Source: Comamonadaceae bacterium 2PF (GTDB lineage Bacteria; Pseudomonadota; Gammaproteobacteria; Burkholderiales; Burkholderiaceae_C). From it: a stretch of DNA of 64,000 nucleotides. A program made the translations under genes and the position numbers. A model generated the notes under the pieces. The model did not search any database. It was not told the origin of the DNA and was given only the letters and a program-made list of their open reading frames with translations. Below, piece after piece: positions 38,701 to 46,975 of this stretch. Where the stretch lies: the NCBI GenBank assembly GCA_005502875.1, contig SCMV01000018.1, forward strand, positions 1 to 64,000. The letters are read 5' to 3'. The first letter of the stretch is position 1. Every line of letters starts with the position of its first letter.

Positions 38701-39879
38701 TCAGCCGCGCAGACCCTTCAAGAACCTGCCCAGTCGGTCCAGGCCTTCGCTCAGGTCCTCGCGCGACGCCGCGTAAGACAGCCGCACGAAGCGCCCCGCG
38801 CCGCTGACACCGAAGTCGTGGCCCGGCGTCAGCGCCACGTGAGCCCCCTGCAGGGCGCGCTCGCAAAACGCCATCGCGTCCAGCCCGGTGTCGGCCACGT
38901 CGATGTAGACGTAGAAGGCCCCATCGGGCAACACGGGCACAGTCAGCCCGATGTCGCGCAGGCCCTGCAGCACCAGCGCGCGCCGCTCGGCGAAGTCCCG
39001 CTTGCGCGCCTCGCACACCTCGATCGATTCGGGCGTGAAGCAAGCCAGCGCCGCCAGCTGCGCCGGCGTGGGCGCGCAGATGTAGTAGTTCTGCGCCAAG
39101 CGCTCCATGGCGGGCACCAGCTCGTCGGGCACCACGGCCCAGCCCAGGCGCCAGCCCGTCATGCCGAAGTACTTCGAGAAGCTGTTGATGACGCAGGCGC
39201 CCGGGTCGGCCGCCAGCACCGTGGGCGCGGGCGTGCCATCGGCTTGCGCGTCGCTGAGGTTCAGGTAGATCTCGTCGACGATGCGCCAGGCGCCGTGCGC
39301 GCGCGCCCACTCGCAGATGGCGACCAGCTCGGCCGGTGGCACCGAGGTGCCCGTGGGGTTGGACGGCGTGGCGATCATCAGGCCCTTCGTGCGCGCCGAC
39401 CAGTGGCGCTGCACGGCGGCCAGGTCGAGCTGAAAGCGCGACGACGCATCGGTGGGCACCAGGCGCACGTCGGCGCCGAAGCCGCTGAGGAACTGCCGGT
39501 TGCACGGGTAGGACGGGTCGCCCACCAGCACCTCGTCGCCCGGGTCGACCAGGGCGGCGGTGACCAGCAGCAGCGCGGCCGAAGCGCCCGCCGTGACGAC
39601 CACGCGATCGGGCGACAGCTTCAGGCCGTGGGCCCGCTCGTAAAACCCGGCGATGGCCTCGCGCAGCGCGGGCAGGCCCAGCGCGCCGGTGTAGGGCAGG
39701 GGGGCTTCACCGGCCACGCGTTGCAGCTCGGCGCGCACGGCGGGCGGCGCCCCGAAGTCCGGCTCACCCAGGTTGAGTCGGATGACCCGGTGGCCTTGGG
39801 CTTCGAGCGCGGCGGCGCGCTTGCCGAACTCCATGGCCAGGAAGGGGGTGATGGCTTGGGCGCGTTGGGAGACCTTCAT
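38701..39879 (-). CDS. PLP-dependent aminotransferase, fold type I
   Basis: From the ATG at 39879 the product is 392 residues. It has the class I/II aminotransferase layout: LNLGEPDFGAPP, YTGALGLPALREAIA, ATPSNPTGT, VDEIYLNLS and the PLP lysine in NSFSKYFGMTGWRLGW, with RLSYA near the end. Amino donor and acceptor cannot be read from sequence; aspartate or aromatic-type enzymes are nearest. It is divergent from the Mla-like operon, with 60 bases between them. Confidence 0.92.
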   Translation of the reverse strand: MKVSQRAQAITPFLAMEFGKRAAALEAQGHRVIRLNLGEPDFGAPPAVRAELQRVAGEAPLPYTGALGLPALREAIAGFYERAHGLKLSPDRVVVTAGASAALLLVTAALVDPGDEVLVGDPSYPCNRQFLSGFGADVRLVPTDASSRFQLDLAAVQRHWSARTKGLMIATPSNPTGTSVPPAELVAICEWARAHGAWRIVDEIYLNLSDAQADGTPAPTVLAADPGACVINSFSKYFGMTGWRLGWAVVPDELVPAMERLAQNYYICAPTPAQLAALACFTPESIEVCEARKRDFAERRALVLQGLRDIGLTVPVLPDGAFYVYIDVADTGLDAMAFCERALQGAHVALTPGHDFGVSGAGRFVRLSYAASREDLSEGLDRLGRFLKGLRG

Positions 39880-39939
39880 GGGCGGGCAGTTTAGTGCGCG
39901 CGCCCTGTAGGATGGGCGGCTCAGGAGGGATCGAACCAC

Positions 39940-40740
39940 ATGCTGCGTGCCTGGCTGCACGACGTCGGGGAAAGGGCGCAGGCTCGCTGGCAGGCCTGGG
40001 GTGAACCCATGGGCTTTGGCGGCGCCATGCTCATCACCCTTGGCTCGATGCTGCGCCACAAGCCTTTGCCCTCGATGGCGCAGTGGGGCCGGCTGGCCGC
40101 GCAGGCGAGCGTTCAGGCCCTGCCCATCGTGTGGGTGGTCAACGCGCTGGTGGGCGCCATCATGGCGTTCGTGGGGGCGGTGCAGCTGCAGAAGTTCGGC
40201 GCGGGCCTCTACGTGGCCGACCTGGTCGGCATCTCGGTCACCCGTGAAATGGCCGCCCTGATCACCGCCGTCGTCATGTCCGGGCGCACCGCTGCGGCCT
40301 TCGCCGCCGAGCTGGCCACCATGCGTGCGCAAGAAGAGATCGACGCCCTGCACGTGCTCGGCCTGGACCCGATGCGCGAGCTGGTCATGCCCCGCGTGCT
40401 GGTCTTGCTGGGCATGATGCCCTTGCTGTTTTTCCACGCCTGTGTGGCGGCCTTGCTGGGGGGCTTGCTCGTGGCTTCGCTGATGCTCGACCTCAACGCC
40501 GACACCTATGTCCAACGCCTGATGGTCGCCACCTCGGCGACGCACCTGTGGCTGGGCCTGGCCAAAGCGGTGGTGTTCGGTGGCTGGATCGCCCTGGCCG
40601 GCTGCTACGCCGGTTTGCACGCCGCGCGCAGCGCCGCCGGGGTGGGTGAAGCCGCCACGTTGGCCGTGGTGCGCGGCATCGTCGGCGTGATCGCCCTGGA
40701 CGCGGTCTTCGCCGTCGTCGCCAACGCCATGGGCTGGTGA
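39940..40740 (+). CDS. MlaE/YrbE-type ABC permease
   Basis: The 266-residue membrane protein has the MlaE pattern: VQALPIVWVVNALVGAIMAFVGAVQL, the VGISVTREMAALITAVVMSGRTAAAFAAELATM EQ-loop-like coupling region, and PRVLVLLGMMPLLFFHA. It is the permease of a lipid-transport ABC complex in the inner membrane. AGGAGG precedes the start and the ATPase gene begins nine bases downstream. Confidence 0.93.
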   Translation: MLRAWLHDVGERAQARWQAWGEPMGFGGAMLITLGSMLRHKPLPSMAQWGRLAAQASVQALPIVWVVNALVGAIMAFVGAVQLQKFGAGLYVADLVGISVTREMAALITAVVMSGRTAAAFAAELATMRAQEEIDALHVLGLDPMRELVMPRVLVLLGMMPLLFFHACVAALLGGLLVASLMLDLNADTYVQRLMVATSATHLWLGLAKAVVFGGWIALAGCYAGLHAARSAAGVGEAATLAVVRGIVGVIALDAVFAVVANAMGW

Positions 40741-40749
40741 GGAGCAGGC

Positions 40750-41508
40750 ATGGCCCACATCGACGTCCGAAACCTGCGCATGCAACACGGCGAGCGCCTC
40801 ATCCAGGAGCAGGTCAGCTTCAGCGTGGCACCGGGCTGCATCTTCGCCGTGATGGGTGGCAGCGGTTGCGGCAAGAGCACCTTGCTGCGCCACATGGTCG
40901 GCCTGCAGGAGCCCGCCGCTGGCGACGTGTTCGTGGACGGCCGGGGTTACTGGGGCGAGATGGACGCCGATGAAAAACAGGCCACGCGCCAGCGCTTTGG
41001 CATGCTGTTTCAAAAGGGCGCCTTGTGGTCGACCCTGACCGTGGCTCAGAACGTGCACGTGCCGCTGGAGCTGCACTGGCGCGATCGCGACGAGACCGAG
41101 CGCGCCCAGCGCGTGCGCGACGTGCTCGACTGGGTCGGCCTGGCAGAGTTGGCCGACGCGCCGGTGCACGGGCTCAGCGGCGGGCAGGTCAAGCGCGCGG
41201 GGCTGGCGCGGGCCATCGTGGCCGAGCCCGAGGTGATCTTCCTGGACGAGCCCTCGGCCGGCCTGGACCCGGTCACCTCGCTGCGCCTGGACGACCTGAT
41301 CCTGTCGGTGCGCGACCGCACGGGCGCCTCGGTGGTGCTGGTCAGCCACGAGCGCGACAGCCTTTTTCGCATCGCCGACGACGGCATCTTCCTGGACGCC
41401 GACTCGCGTCGCCCGCTGGCCCAGGGCCGGCCGTCCCGGATGCAACACGACGCGAGCCTGCCGCTGGCGGTGCGCAATTTCCTGCAACGAAAGGACGAGC
41501 AGGCATGA
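40750..41508 (+). CDS. MlaF-type ABC ATPase
   Basis: The 252-residue ATPase has Walker A GGSGCGKSTLLRHM, signature LSGGQVKRAGLARAI, Walker B VIFLDEPSAGLDP and the H-loop VSHER. It powers the MCE lipid transporter together with the permease upstream. It overlaps the MCE gene by four bases (ATGA). Confidence 0.95.
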   Translation: MAHIDVRNLRMQHGERLIQEQVSFSVAPGCIFAVMGGSGCGKSTLLRHMVGLQEPAAGDVFVDGRGYWGEMDADEKQATRQRFGMLFQKGALWSTLTVAQNVHVPLELHWRDRDETERAQRVRDVLDWVGLAELADAPVHGLSGGQVKRAGLARAIVAEPEVIFLDEPSAGLDPVTSLRLDDLILSVRDRTGASVVLVSHERDSLFRIADDGIFLDADSRRPLAQGRPSRMQHDASLPLAVRNFLQRKDEQA

Positions 41509-42479
41509 AAAGACGATCGGTGGCGCTGGGCGCCTTCGTGGTGATGGCCATGGTGCTGGCCGTGGTGCTGATCACGGCGCTGGGCAAAGGCCGCTTCTTC
41601 GGGGGCGGGCGCACGCAGGCGGTGGTGTGGTTCGACAAGAGCGTCAAGGGCCTGACCATCGGCTCGCCAGTGACGTTCCGGGGCGTGCCCATCGGTCAGG
41701 TCGAGGCCATCGGCGTCGAGCTCGACCCGCAGACCCTGCAGTCGCGCCAGCCCATCACGCTGGCGGTGTCGATGGAGGCCCTGTCGATCAAGGTGCGCGG
41801 GCGGCGGGCCCAGCGCGAGGCCCTGCAGTCGCTCATCGACCGCGGCCTGGTGGCGCAGATGGTCACGCAAAGCCTGGTCACGGGCCAGGCCATGATCGAC
41901 CTGACCATCGGGCCCGCCCCGGCCGCCGCCGTGGCCCAGTCCCAGGACGGCCCGCTGGTCATCCCGCACGTGGGTGGCAGCTTCGACCGCTTGCTCGAGC
42001 AGGTCTCCGAGCTGCCCCTCAAAGACACCGTGGCCGACGTGCGCGCCACCTTGCTGAGCGTGCGCCAGCTGGCCGACGAGGCGCGCACCAGCGTGGCCAA
42101 GGTGCAGGGCGACGTCGGGCTCGTGACCGGTCAGGCCACGAAGACCCTGCAGCGCGCGGGCGACGACTTCCACCAGGCCTCGCAGCAAACCACGGCCACG
42201 CTGCAGTCGCTGCAAAGCCTGGCCGATGGCAGCCAGCGCCTGTTGCTCGACGTGCAGCCCCGCGTGGTGGGCGCCATGGACGCGCTGCATGGCGCGGCCA
42301 ACGACGTGCGCACCGGCATGGGCGAGATCTCGGCCTGGGTGGCGCCTGGCTCGGCGGCCCGCACCGACCTCGATGGCGCCCTGCGCGACCTGGCCCGCTC
42401 GGCGCGCAGCTTCTCGGCGCTGGTCGAAGACATCGAAGAGCAACCCAACGTCCTCGTCTTCGGGAGACCCCATGAGTGA
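41505..42479 (+). CDS. MCE-domain (MlaD/PqiB-like) lipid-binding protein
   Basis: The 324-residue protein has one N-terminal membrane helix (about 8-28). An MCE domain follows at about 37-115: AVVWFDKSVKGLTIGSPVTFRGVPIGQVEAIGV. A long coiled-coil-like tail then contains LADEARTSVAKVQGDV. It is the periplasmic shuttle or tunnel part of the ABC complex. The long tail is more like yebT/pqiB-type or tail-bearing MCE proteins than the short MlaD. Confidence 0.92.
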   Translation: MKRRSVALGAFVVMAMVLAVVLITALGKGRFFGGGRTQAVVWFDKSVKGLTIGSPVTFRGVPIGQVEAIGVELDPQTLQSRQPITLAVSMEALSIKVRGRRAQREALQSLIDRGLVAQMVTQSLVTGQAMIDLTIGPAPAAAVAQSQDGPLVIPHVGGSFDRLLEQVSELPLKDTVADVRATLLSVRQLADEARTSVAKVQGDVGLVTGQATKTLQRAGDDFHQASQQTTATLQSLQSLADGSQRLLLDVQPRVVGAMDALHGAANDVRTGMGEISAWVAPGSAARTDLDGALRDLARSARSFSALVEDIEEQPNVLVFGRPHE

Positions 42480-43212
42480 AGCTTCTCGCGCCGCCTCTGG
42501 TGAGGTGAGCCAGCGCGTCCAAGGCAGCGTGACCTCCACCGGCCTGCCGGGCCGGGTCTTCGCGACCGTGGCGGCCCTGATGGCCATGATGACCCTGGTG
42601 TCCGGCTGTGCCAGCCCGCCGCCACGTGCGATGGTCATCATCCCGTCTGTGCCCGTGCAAGCGCCCGTTCATGCGTTCGTTCACGCGCCCGTGCCATCAA
42701 CGGCCGCGCCGGCCACATCGACCACAACCGCTCCAGCCGCCCCCGGCGACGCAAGCCGCGCGCCTGGCGTCTCGCTGGTGCCCTTGCGCCTGCCCGAGCA
42801 CTGGCAACGCCGCCAGGTGCTGCACCTGCGCCAGGACGCCGAGCTCGTGGCCTGGCCCAACGCCGTCTGGGCCGAGCGCGTGGAAACCGGCATGACGCGG
42901 CGCTTGTCACAGGCCCTCAGGCAGCGCTTGCCCGAGCAGGGATGGTGGACGGGTGAAGAGGCCCTGGGCACGCGCCGCCTGCTCGTCGAGGTGCAGCAAC
43001 TGGATGTGCACGCCGGCCGCAGCGAGGTGCTGGGCACGCTCAACTGGCGCCTGGTCGACCGCCAGGGCCGGGTGCTCGATGGTGGCAGCCTGACGCAGCG
43101 CGTGCAGGCGCCGGTGGGCGACGCCCAACAAGAAGCCGAAGCCCTGGCGAAGTGGATCGACGCCCAGGCCGAGGCGCTCGCGCCCAGGTTCAAGGGCGCG
43201 CCCCAACCTTGA
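42472..43212 (+). CDS. ABC-type transport auxiliary lipoprotein (PqiC-like)
   Basis: The ATG at 42472 lies eight bases inside the MCE gene end. The 246-residue product has a lipoprotein signal ending TLVSGCAS (Cys near 46), an Ala/Pro/Thr-rich linker, and a domain with LRQDAELVAWPNAVWAERVE and RRLLVEVQQLDV, typical of the PqiC/ABC_trans_aux family. It probably links the MCE transporter to the outer membrane. It is the last gene of the four-gene operon. Confidence 0.85.
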   Translation: MSEASRAASGEVSQRVQGSVTSTGLPGRVFATVAALMAMMTLVSGCASPPPRAMVIIPSVPVQAPVHAFVHAPVPSTAAPATSTTTAPAAPGDASRAPGVSLVPLRLPEHWQRRQVLHLRQDAELVAWPNAVWAERVETGMTRRLSQALRQRLPEQGWWTGEEALGTRRLLVEVQQLDVHAGRSEVLGTLNWRLVDRQGRVLDGGSLTQRVQAPVGDAQQEAEALAKWIDAQAEALAPRFKGAPQP

Positions 43213-43248
43213 GGCCGCTTCGCCAGGCTCGGCCGGTTCAGGCGTGTT

Positions 43249-43680
43249 TCAGCGCTTGAGCCAGCCTGCTGCCAGGTTGCCTAGCAGCGCAGTCAGGTCG
43301 CTGCCCTGGTCGGGCAAGGCGCCCTTGGGGCTGAGCTGGTCGATCAGGCCGGGCAGCACCTCGCTGAGCAACGAGGCCTGCTGATCCGGGGAGGTGCCGG
43401 CCTGGCGGGCCAGGTCACGCAGCGGGCCTTCACCCAGCACCGCCGCGATCTGGTTGGCGCTGATGGGCAGGTTGGCGCCGGTGCCCACCCACGAGGCGAT
43501 CACCTGGCCCAGGCCCTTGTCTTCAAAGGCCTTGACCAGGCCGGACAGCCCGCCCACCTGAGGGTGGTTGAGCACCTGCATGACCAGGCCGATGAGGTCG
43601 GTGGTGGCAGGGGTGCCCTGGCTGGCTTGGCCGGACAAGGAGCCCAGCACCTGGCTGGCGAGAGAGTCGAGCAATCCCAT
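43249..43680 (-). CDS. YidB/DUF937 family protein
   Basis: The 143-residue protein starts MGLLDSLASQVLGSLSG and has repeated helices with QVGGLSGLVKAFEDKGLGQVIASWVGTGANLPISANQIAAVLG, the pattern of YidB (DUF937). Its function is unknown. It is 12 bases downstream of the DUF3597 gene on the same strand. Confidence 0.9.
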   Translation of the reverse strand: MGLLDSLASQVLGSLSGQASQGTPATTDLIGLVMQVLNHPQVGGLSGLVKAFEDKGLGQVIASWVGTGANLPISANQIAAVLGEGPLRDLARQAGTSPDQQASLLSEVLPGLIDQLSPKGALPDQGSDLTALLGNLAAGWLKR

Positions 43681-43692
43681 GGTGGTGCCTCC

Positions 43693-44148
43693 TCAGTCCA
43701 ACAGCTCGGCGGGGACGTTGCCGCCATTTGCCGCCAGCTTCTGCAGCACGGTCTTGTGCAGCCAGGTGTTCATCTGCACCGAGTCGGCCATCTTGTCGGC
43801 CGGGCAGCCCAGCTCGACCGCCAGCGCCTTGCGGGCGTCCAGGGTGCTTTCGAGGTCCAGCAGCTTGAGCAGGTCGACGATGGAGGTGCGCCAGTTGAGC
43901 TTTTGCAGCTTGACCTGCGCGCGCGATTCGAGTTGCGCGACCACGTCCACCACGGCGATGGCGCGGGCGGCCGGGGCCGCCGAAGCCGTTGCAGGGGCTG
44001 CGGTGGCTTGACCGGCGGCGGGGGCGGCAGGCGACGACGCCGCTGGGGTGGGCGAGGCGGTGGGCGTCGCCGGGGCGGATGCGCCGCTCGCGCCTGCTGC
44101 CTGGTCGCCGAAACCCAGCTTGCTCAGGATCTTGCCGAAGAAACTCAT
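43693..44148 (-). CDS. DUF3597 domain protein
   Basis: The ATG at 44148 gives 151 residues. MSFFGKILSKLGFGD is followed by an Ala/Pro/Thr/Ser-rich linker and a C-terminal helical domain (about 68-151: VVDVVAQLESRAQVKLQKLNWRTS and MNTWLHKTVLQKLAANGG) that matches DUF3597. The fold has a LysM- or PG-related look in some annotations, but the function is unknown. It is likely co-transcribed with the YidB-like gene. Confidence 0.88.
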   Translation of the reverse strand: MSFFGKILSKLGFGDQAAGASGASAPATPTASPTPAASSPAAPAAGQATAAPATASAAPAARAIAVVDVVAQLESRAQVKLQKLNWRTSIVDLLKLLDLESTLDARKALAVELGCPADKMADSVQMNTWLHKTVLQKLAANGGNVPAELLD

Positions 44149-44234
44149 GTGTGCTCCATGCGATGAAAGGGGTGGCGCCGCCCGGTCACCCCAAGCGGCT
44201 GGGGCCATGCTACGCAGCCGGGTGGTGCCCGCAA

Positions 44235-44248
44235 CCGACCAAAGTATG
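44235..44248 (+). promoter_or_regulatory. CCGACCAAAGT box upstream of the PF10118 gene
   Basis: A further copy of the box, here 127 bases before the ATG at 44362. The second arm (GTCGG) is not kept, and no -10 lies at the spacing seen for the other copies, so this is the weakest member. Confidence 0.3.
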
Positions 44249-44361
44249 GGTGGCGGCCCTGTCGTCAGATCCCGCATGGCTGTCGCCCCATTCCTTCTGC
44301 TGCGCGGGGATCAGGACTACAGTGGCGCCCAGGCTGACACCGATCCACCAGGAGACACGAC

Positions 44362-45243
44362 ATGAGCGACCACCCTTTTCAAGCGCCGGACATCGTCCCC
44401 CGCGAGAAGCTGGACTTCGACCTCGGCGGCGACATCCCCAAGTACTGGTTCGGTGGCGATGCCTTCAAGTCGCGCTACTTCGACGCCATGTCGACCATCT
44501 TCCCGGAGGGCGAGCGCTACTTCATCTCCTGCGTGCGCGACTTCCGCGACCAGATCAGCGACCCCAAGCTGCTGGCCGACGTCAAGGACTTCATGCGCCA
44601 GGAAGGCCAGCACGGCATCGTGCACACCCAGTACAACGACCGCCTGCGCCAGCAGGGCATCGACGTGGACATGCTGGAGACCGTGCAGCGCAACATCTCC
44701 AACTGGGCGCGCAGCAAGTTCGCCCCGGTGGTGACACTGGCCGACACCGCCGCCGCCGAGCACCTGACCGCCACCATGGCCGAAGCCCTGTGCGAAGACC
44801 CGAAGGTGCTGGGCCAGGCCGACCACCGCATGCGCGCCATGTACGCCTGGCACGCCATGGAAGAGATGGAGCACAAGGCCGTGGCCTTCGATGTGCTGCA
44901 GAAGGTGGCCAAGGCCGGCTACCTGCGCCGCACCTTCGCGCTCGTCATGGTCACCTTCCTGTTCAACATCAACGTGGCGCTGACCACCCGCTACATGCTC
45001 AAGGTCGACGGCTTCAGCCGCTGGCAGCGCATCAAGATGTTCGCCAAGGGCGCTTGGTGGTTGTTCGGCATTGGCGGGCTCTACACCCGCATGATCCCCA
45101 GCTACCTGAGCTTTTTCAAACCCGGTTTCCACCCCTGGGACACCGGCGTCGTGCCCACGTACAAGGTCTGGCTCGACACCTTCAACCGCACGGGCGACCC
45201 GCTCAAGGCCGGCGAGGTCCTGTGGACCCGTCACCTGGCTTGA
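44362..45243 (+). CDS. PF10118 metal-dependent hydrolase-like (di-iron) protein
   Basis: The 293-residue protein matches the PF10118 family of predicted metal-dependent hydrolases. Likely di-iron ligands lie in EGERYFISCVRDF, FMRQEGQHGIVH and AMEEMEHKAVAFDV, the ExxH spacing of ferritin-like folds. YWFGGDAFKSRYFDAMS is a typical start. The substrate is unknown. AGGAG lies before the ATG, and a hairpin follows at 45279. Confidence 0.88.
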   Translation: MSDHPFQAPDIVPREKLDFDLGGDIPKYWFGGDAFKSRYFDAMSTIFPEGERYFISCVRDFRDQISDPKLLADVKDFMRQEGQHGIVHTQYNDRLRQQGIDVDMLETVQRNISNWARSKFAPVVTLADTAAAEHLTATMAEALCEDPKVLGQADHRMRAMYAWHAMEEMEHKAVAFDVLQKVAKAGYLRRTFALVMVTFLFNINVALTTRYMLKVDGFSRWQRIKMFAKGAWWLFGIGGLYTRMIPSYLSFFKPGFHPWDTGVVPTYKVWLDTFNRTGDPLKAGEVLWTRHLA

Positions 45244-45278
45244 GCTGGGCTGATCGCGCCAGGCTGACAAAGCGGCAG

Positions 45279-45297
45279 CGGGGGCGCAGGGCCCCCG
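45279..45297. terminator. GC-rich hairpin between convergent genes
   Basis: CGGGGGC and GCCCCCG pair around a five-base loop, 36 bases past the PF10118 stop and 29 bases before the convergent gene end. There is no T run, so only a tentative bidirectional terminator. Confidence 0.35.
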
Positions 45298-45325
45298 TCT
45301 GAATCACCGACTGAACAAGTTGGTC

Positions 45326-45832
45326 TCAGTTGACCAGCCGACCGCCCTTGCGTCCGCAGGGCGCCTGCTCGGGAGAGCGGGCGGCGCGCATCACGTCCTG
45401 GTCGGTCATGCCGATGCCGCGCAGGAACTCGTCGCGCAGGCGCAGCACGTCGTCGATGTTGTCGTCCGAGGCGTCGATGAGGTAGCCCTCGATGCGCTCG
45501 AGCTCCTCGATCTGGCTTTCGGTGAAGGTGGGGCGGGCCCAGTTGGGCAGGCGGGTGCAGTGGCTGAAACCCCAGGCCTGGGGCTGGCGGTGCACGTCCT
45601 GCGAGACCAGCACCTGGGTCAGGTCCTCCAGCTCGGTGCTGTCGAGGTCTTCCACCATGCCGTGTTCGATCACCTGGGCGGCGACCACGCGAGGTTCGGC
45701 CACGTCCAGCACCACCCGGCAGAGCACCGGTGAGGTGAATGGATTCCGCTGATGACGCCAGTGGCCGTGCATCAGGCAGGCCGCTGCGATGGGCTGATCG
45801 CAGTCTGACGAAACGTTGTCGAACCAATTCAT
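45326..45832 (-). CDS. Hypothetical protein of 168 residues
   Basis: The ATG at 45832 has CGGAGGA eight bases upstream and gives MNWFDNVSSDCDQPIAAACLMHGHWRHQRN. I do not recognise the family. The N-terminal half has several Cys and His residues (C11, C19, H22, H24, H27, C38). The C-terminal half is acidic and helical (ESQIEELERIEGYLIDASDDNIDDVLRLRDEFL) and ends with a basic tail. No signal or membrane helix is seen. The very long antisense frame running through the genes at 45832-49795 is a codon-bias shadow, not an extension of it. Confidence 0.7.
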   Translation of the reverse strand: MNWFDNVSSDCDQPIAAACLMHGHWRHQRNPFTSPVLCRVVLDVAEPRVVAAQVIEHGMVEDLDSTELEDLTQVLVSQDVHRQPQAWGFSHCTRLPNWARPTFTESQIEELERIEGYLIDASDDNIDDVLRLRDEFLRGIGMTDQDVMRAARSPEQAPCGRKGGRLVN

Positions 45833-45996
45833 GCGAGAGTCCTCCGGCGAAGTGGTTGAAGCGGGTCGCTTGATGCCCATCATGCAGAAACCGCGCCACT
45901 TTGGGTGGGCAGATTTGGCAGGAAACCCCGGGTTCGGCGTTTCGATGCAACGGGGCCCCACAAGGCCCCCAATCGCCCTTATGCTGGTGGGCTGCC

Positions 45997-46007
45997 CCGA
46001 CTTTCGG
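45997..46007 (+). promoter_or_regulatory. CCGACTTTCGG box upstream of mscS
   Basis: A palindromic variant of the CCGACCAAAGTCGG box. It starts 60 bases before TAGCAT (46057-46062), a reasonable -10, and 100 bases before the GTG start of the MscS gene. The spacing to the -10 equals that at 50467. Confidence 0.4.
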
Positions 46008-46096
46008 ATGGGTCCACCCCCCTCCTGTGCATGGGGCTTTGTCGCCCACGGCCTCCTAGCATCGGCTCCCAGTTCGATGCCCCACAGGAGCGACCC

Positions 46097-46921
46097 GTGA
46101 ACGATTACATCCAGCCCATCCAACAGTTCCTCACGACCACCGCCCTCGATGTCGGGCTCAAGATCCTGGCGGCCATCGCCTTCTGGATCGTCGGGCGCTG
46201 GGTCATCGGGCGCTCCATCTCGCTGATGCAGGCGGCGATGAACCGCAACCACGTCGACCCCACGCTGACCAAGTACCTGGGCTCGATCGTCGCCATCACG
46301 CTCAACATCGCCCTGGCGCTGGGCATCCTGGGTTATTTCGGCATCCAGACGACCTCGTTCGCCGCGCTGATCGCCGGTGCGGGCGTGGCCATCGGCGCCG
46401 CCTGGAGCGGCCTGCTGGGCAACTTCGCCGCGGGCGCCTTCATGCTGGTGCTGCGCCCCTTCAAGGTGGGCGACTTCGTGTCCATCGGCGGTGTCACCGG
46501 CACGGTGCACGAGTTGGGCCTGTTCGGCACCACGCTGATCACGCCGGACAACGTCATGACCATCGTCGGCAACGGGCGCATCTTCGGCGACACCATCCAG
46601 AACTTCTCGGCCCTGCCGGCGCGGCGCGTGGACCGCACGGCCCAGCTGGCCGCTGGCGTGGACGTGGCCGATGCCATCGTGCGCCTGCGCAAGGCGGTCT
46701 CGAAGATCCCCAACGTGCTCGACCTGCCGGTGCCCGAGGTCAGCGTGCTCGACATCAACCTGGTCGGGCCCGTCATCGCCGTGCGCCCGTATTGCCACAC
46801 CGTGGATTACTGGCAGGTGTACTTCGACACCAACGCCGCCATCTTGCGGGTGTGCCAGGAAGCCGGCTGGCCGGCGCCCACGCCCACCCACATCGCGAAA
46901 CTCCAGCAACTGGCTGCGTAA
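46097..46921 (+). CDS. mscS: Small-conductance mechanosensitive channel, MscS type
   Basis: The GTG at 46097 is preferred because AGGAG lies six bases upstream and the protein then starts MNDYIQPIQQFL; the upstream frame has no such signal. The 274-residue product has three membrane helices (about 16-36, 60-80 and 84-112) with the pore-lining AALIAGAGVAIGAAWSGLLGNFAAGAFML and the beta domain VGDFVSIGGVTGTVHELGLFGTTL. It opens under membrane tension to release osmolytes. Confidence 0.94.
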   Translation: MNDYIQPIQQFLTTTALDVGLKILAAIAFWIVGRWVIGRSISLMQAAMNRNHVDPTLTKYLGSIVAITLNIALALGILGYFGIQTTSFAALIAGAGVAIGAAWSGLLGNFAAGAFMLVLRPFKVGDFVSIGGVTGTVHELGLFGTTLITPDNVMTIVGNGRIFGDTIQNFSALPARRVDRTAQLAAGVDVADAIVRLRKAVSKIPNVLDLPVPEVSVLDINLVGPVIAVRPYCHTVDYWQVYFDTNAAILRVCQEAGWPAPTPTHIAKLQQLAA

Positions 46922-46975
46922 GATGGGTGCCTGGGTCCGCCATGGGGCGGGCGATGACGCGCAGGAGCTCGGCAC

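Noticed and set aside
39880-41487. Minus-strand frame extending the aminotransferase upstream through the Mla genes
   Set aside because: No family features, and it runs antisense to clear MlaE and MlaF genes; the aminotransferase has a good ATG at 39879.
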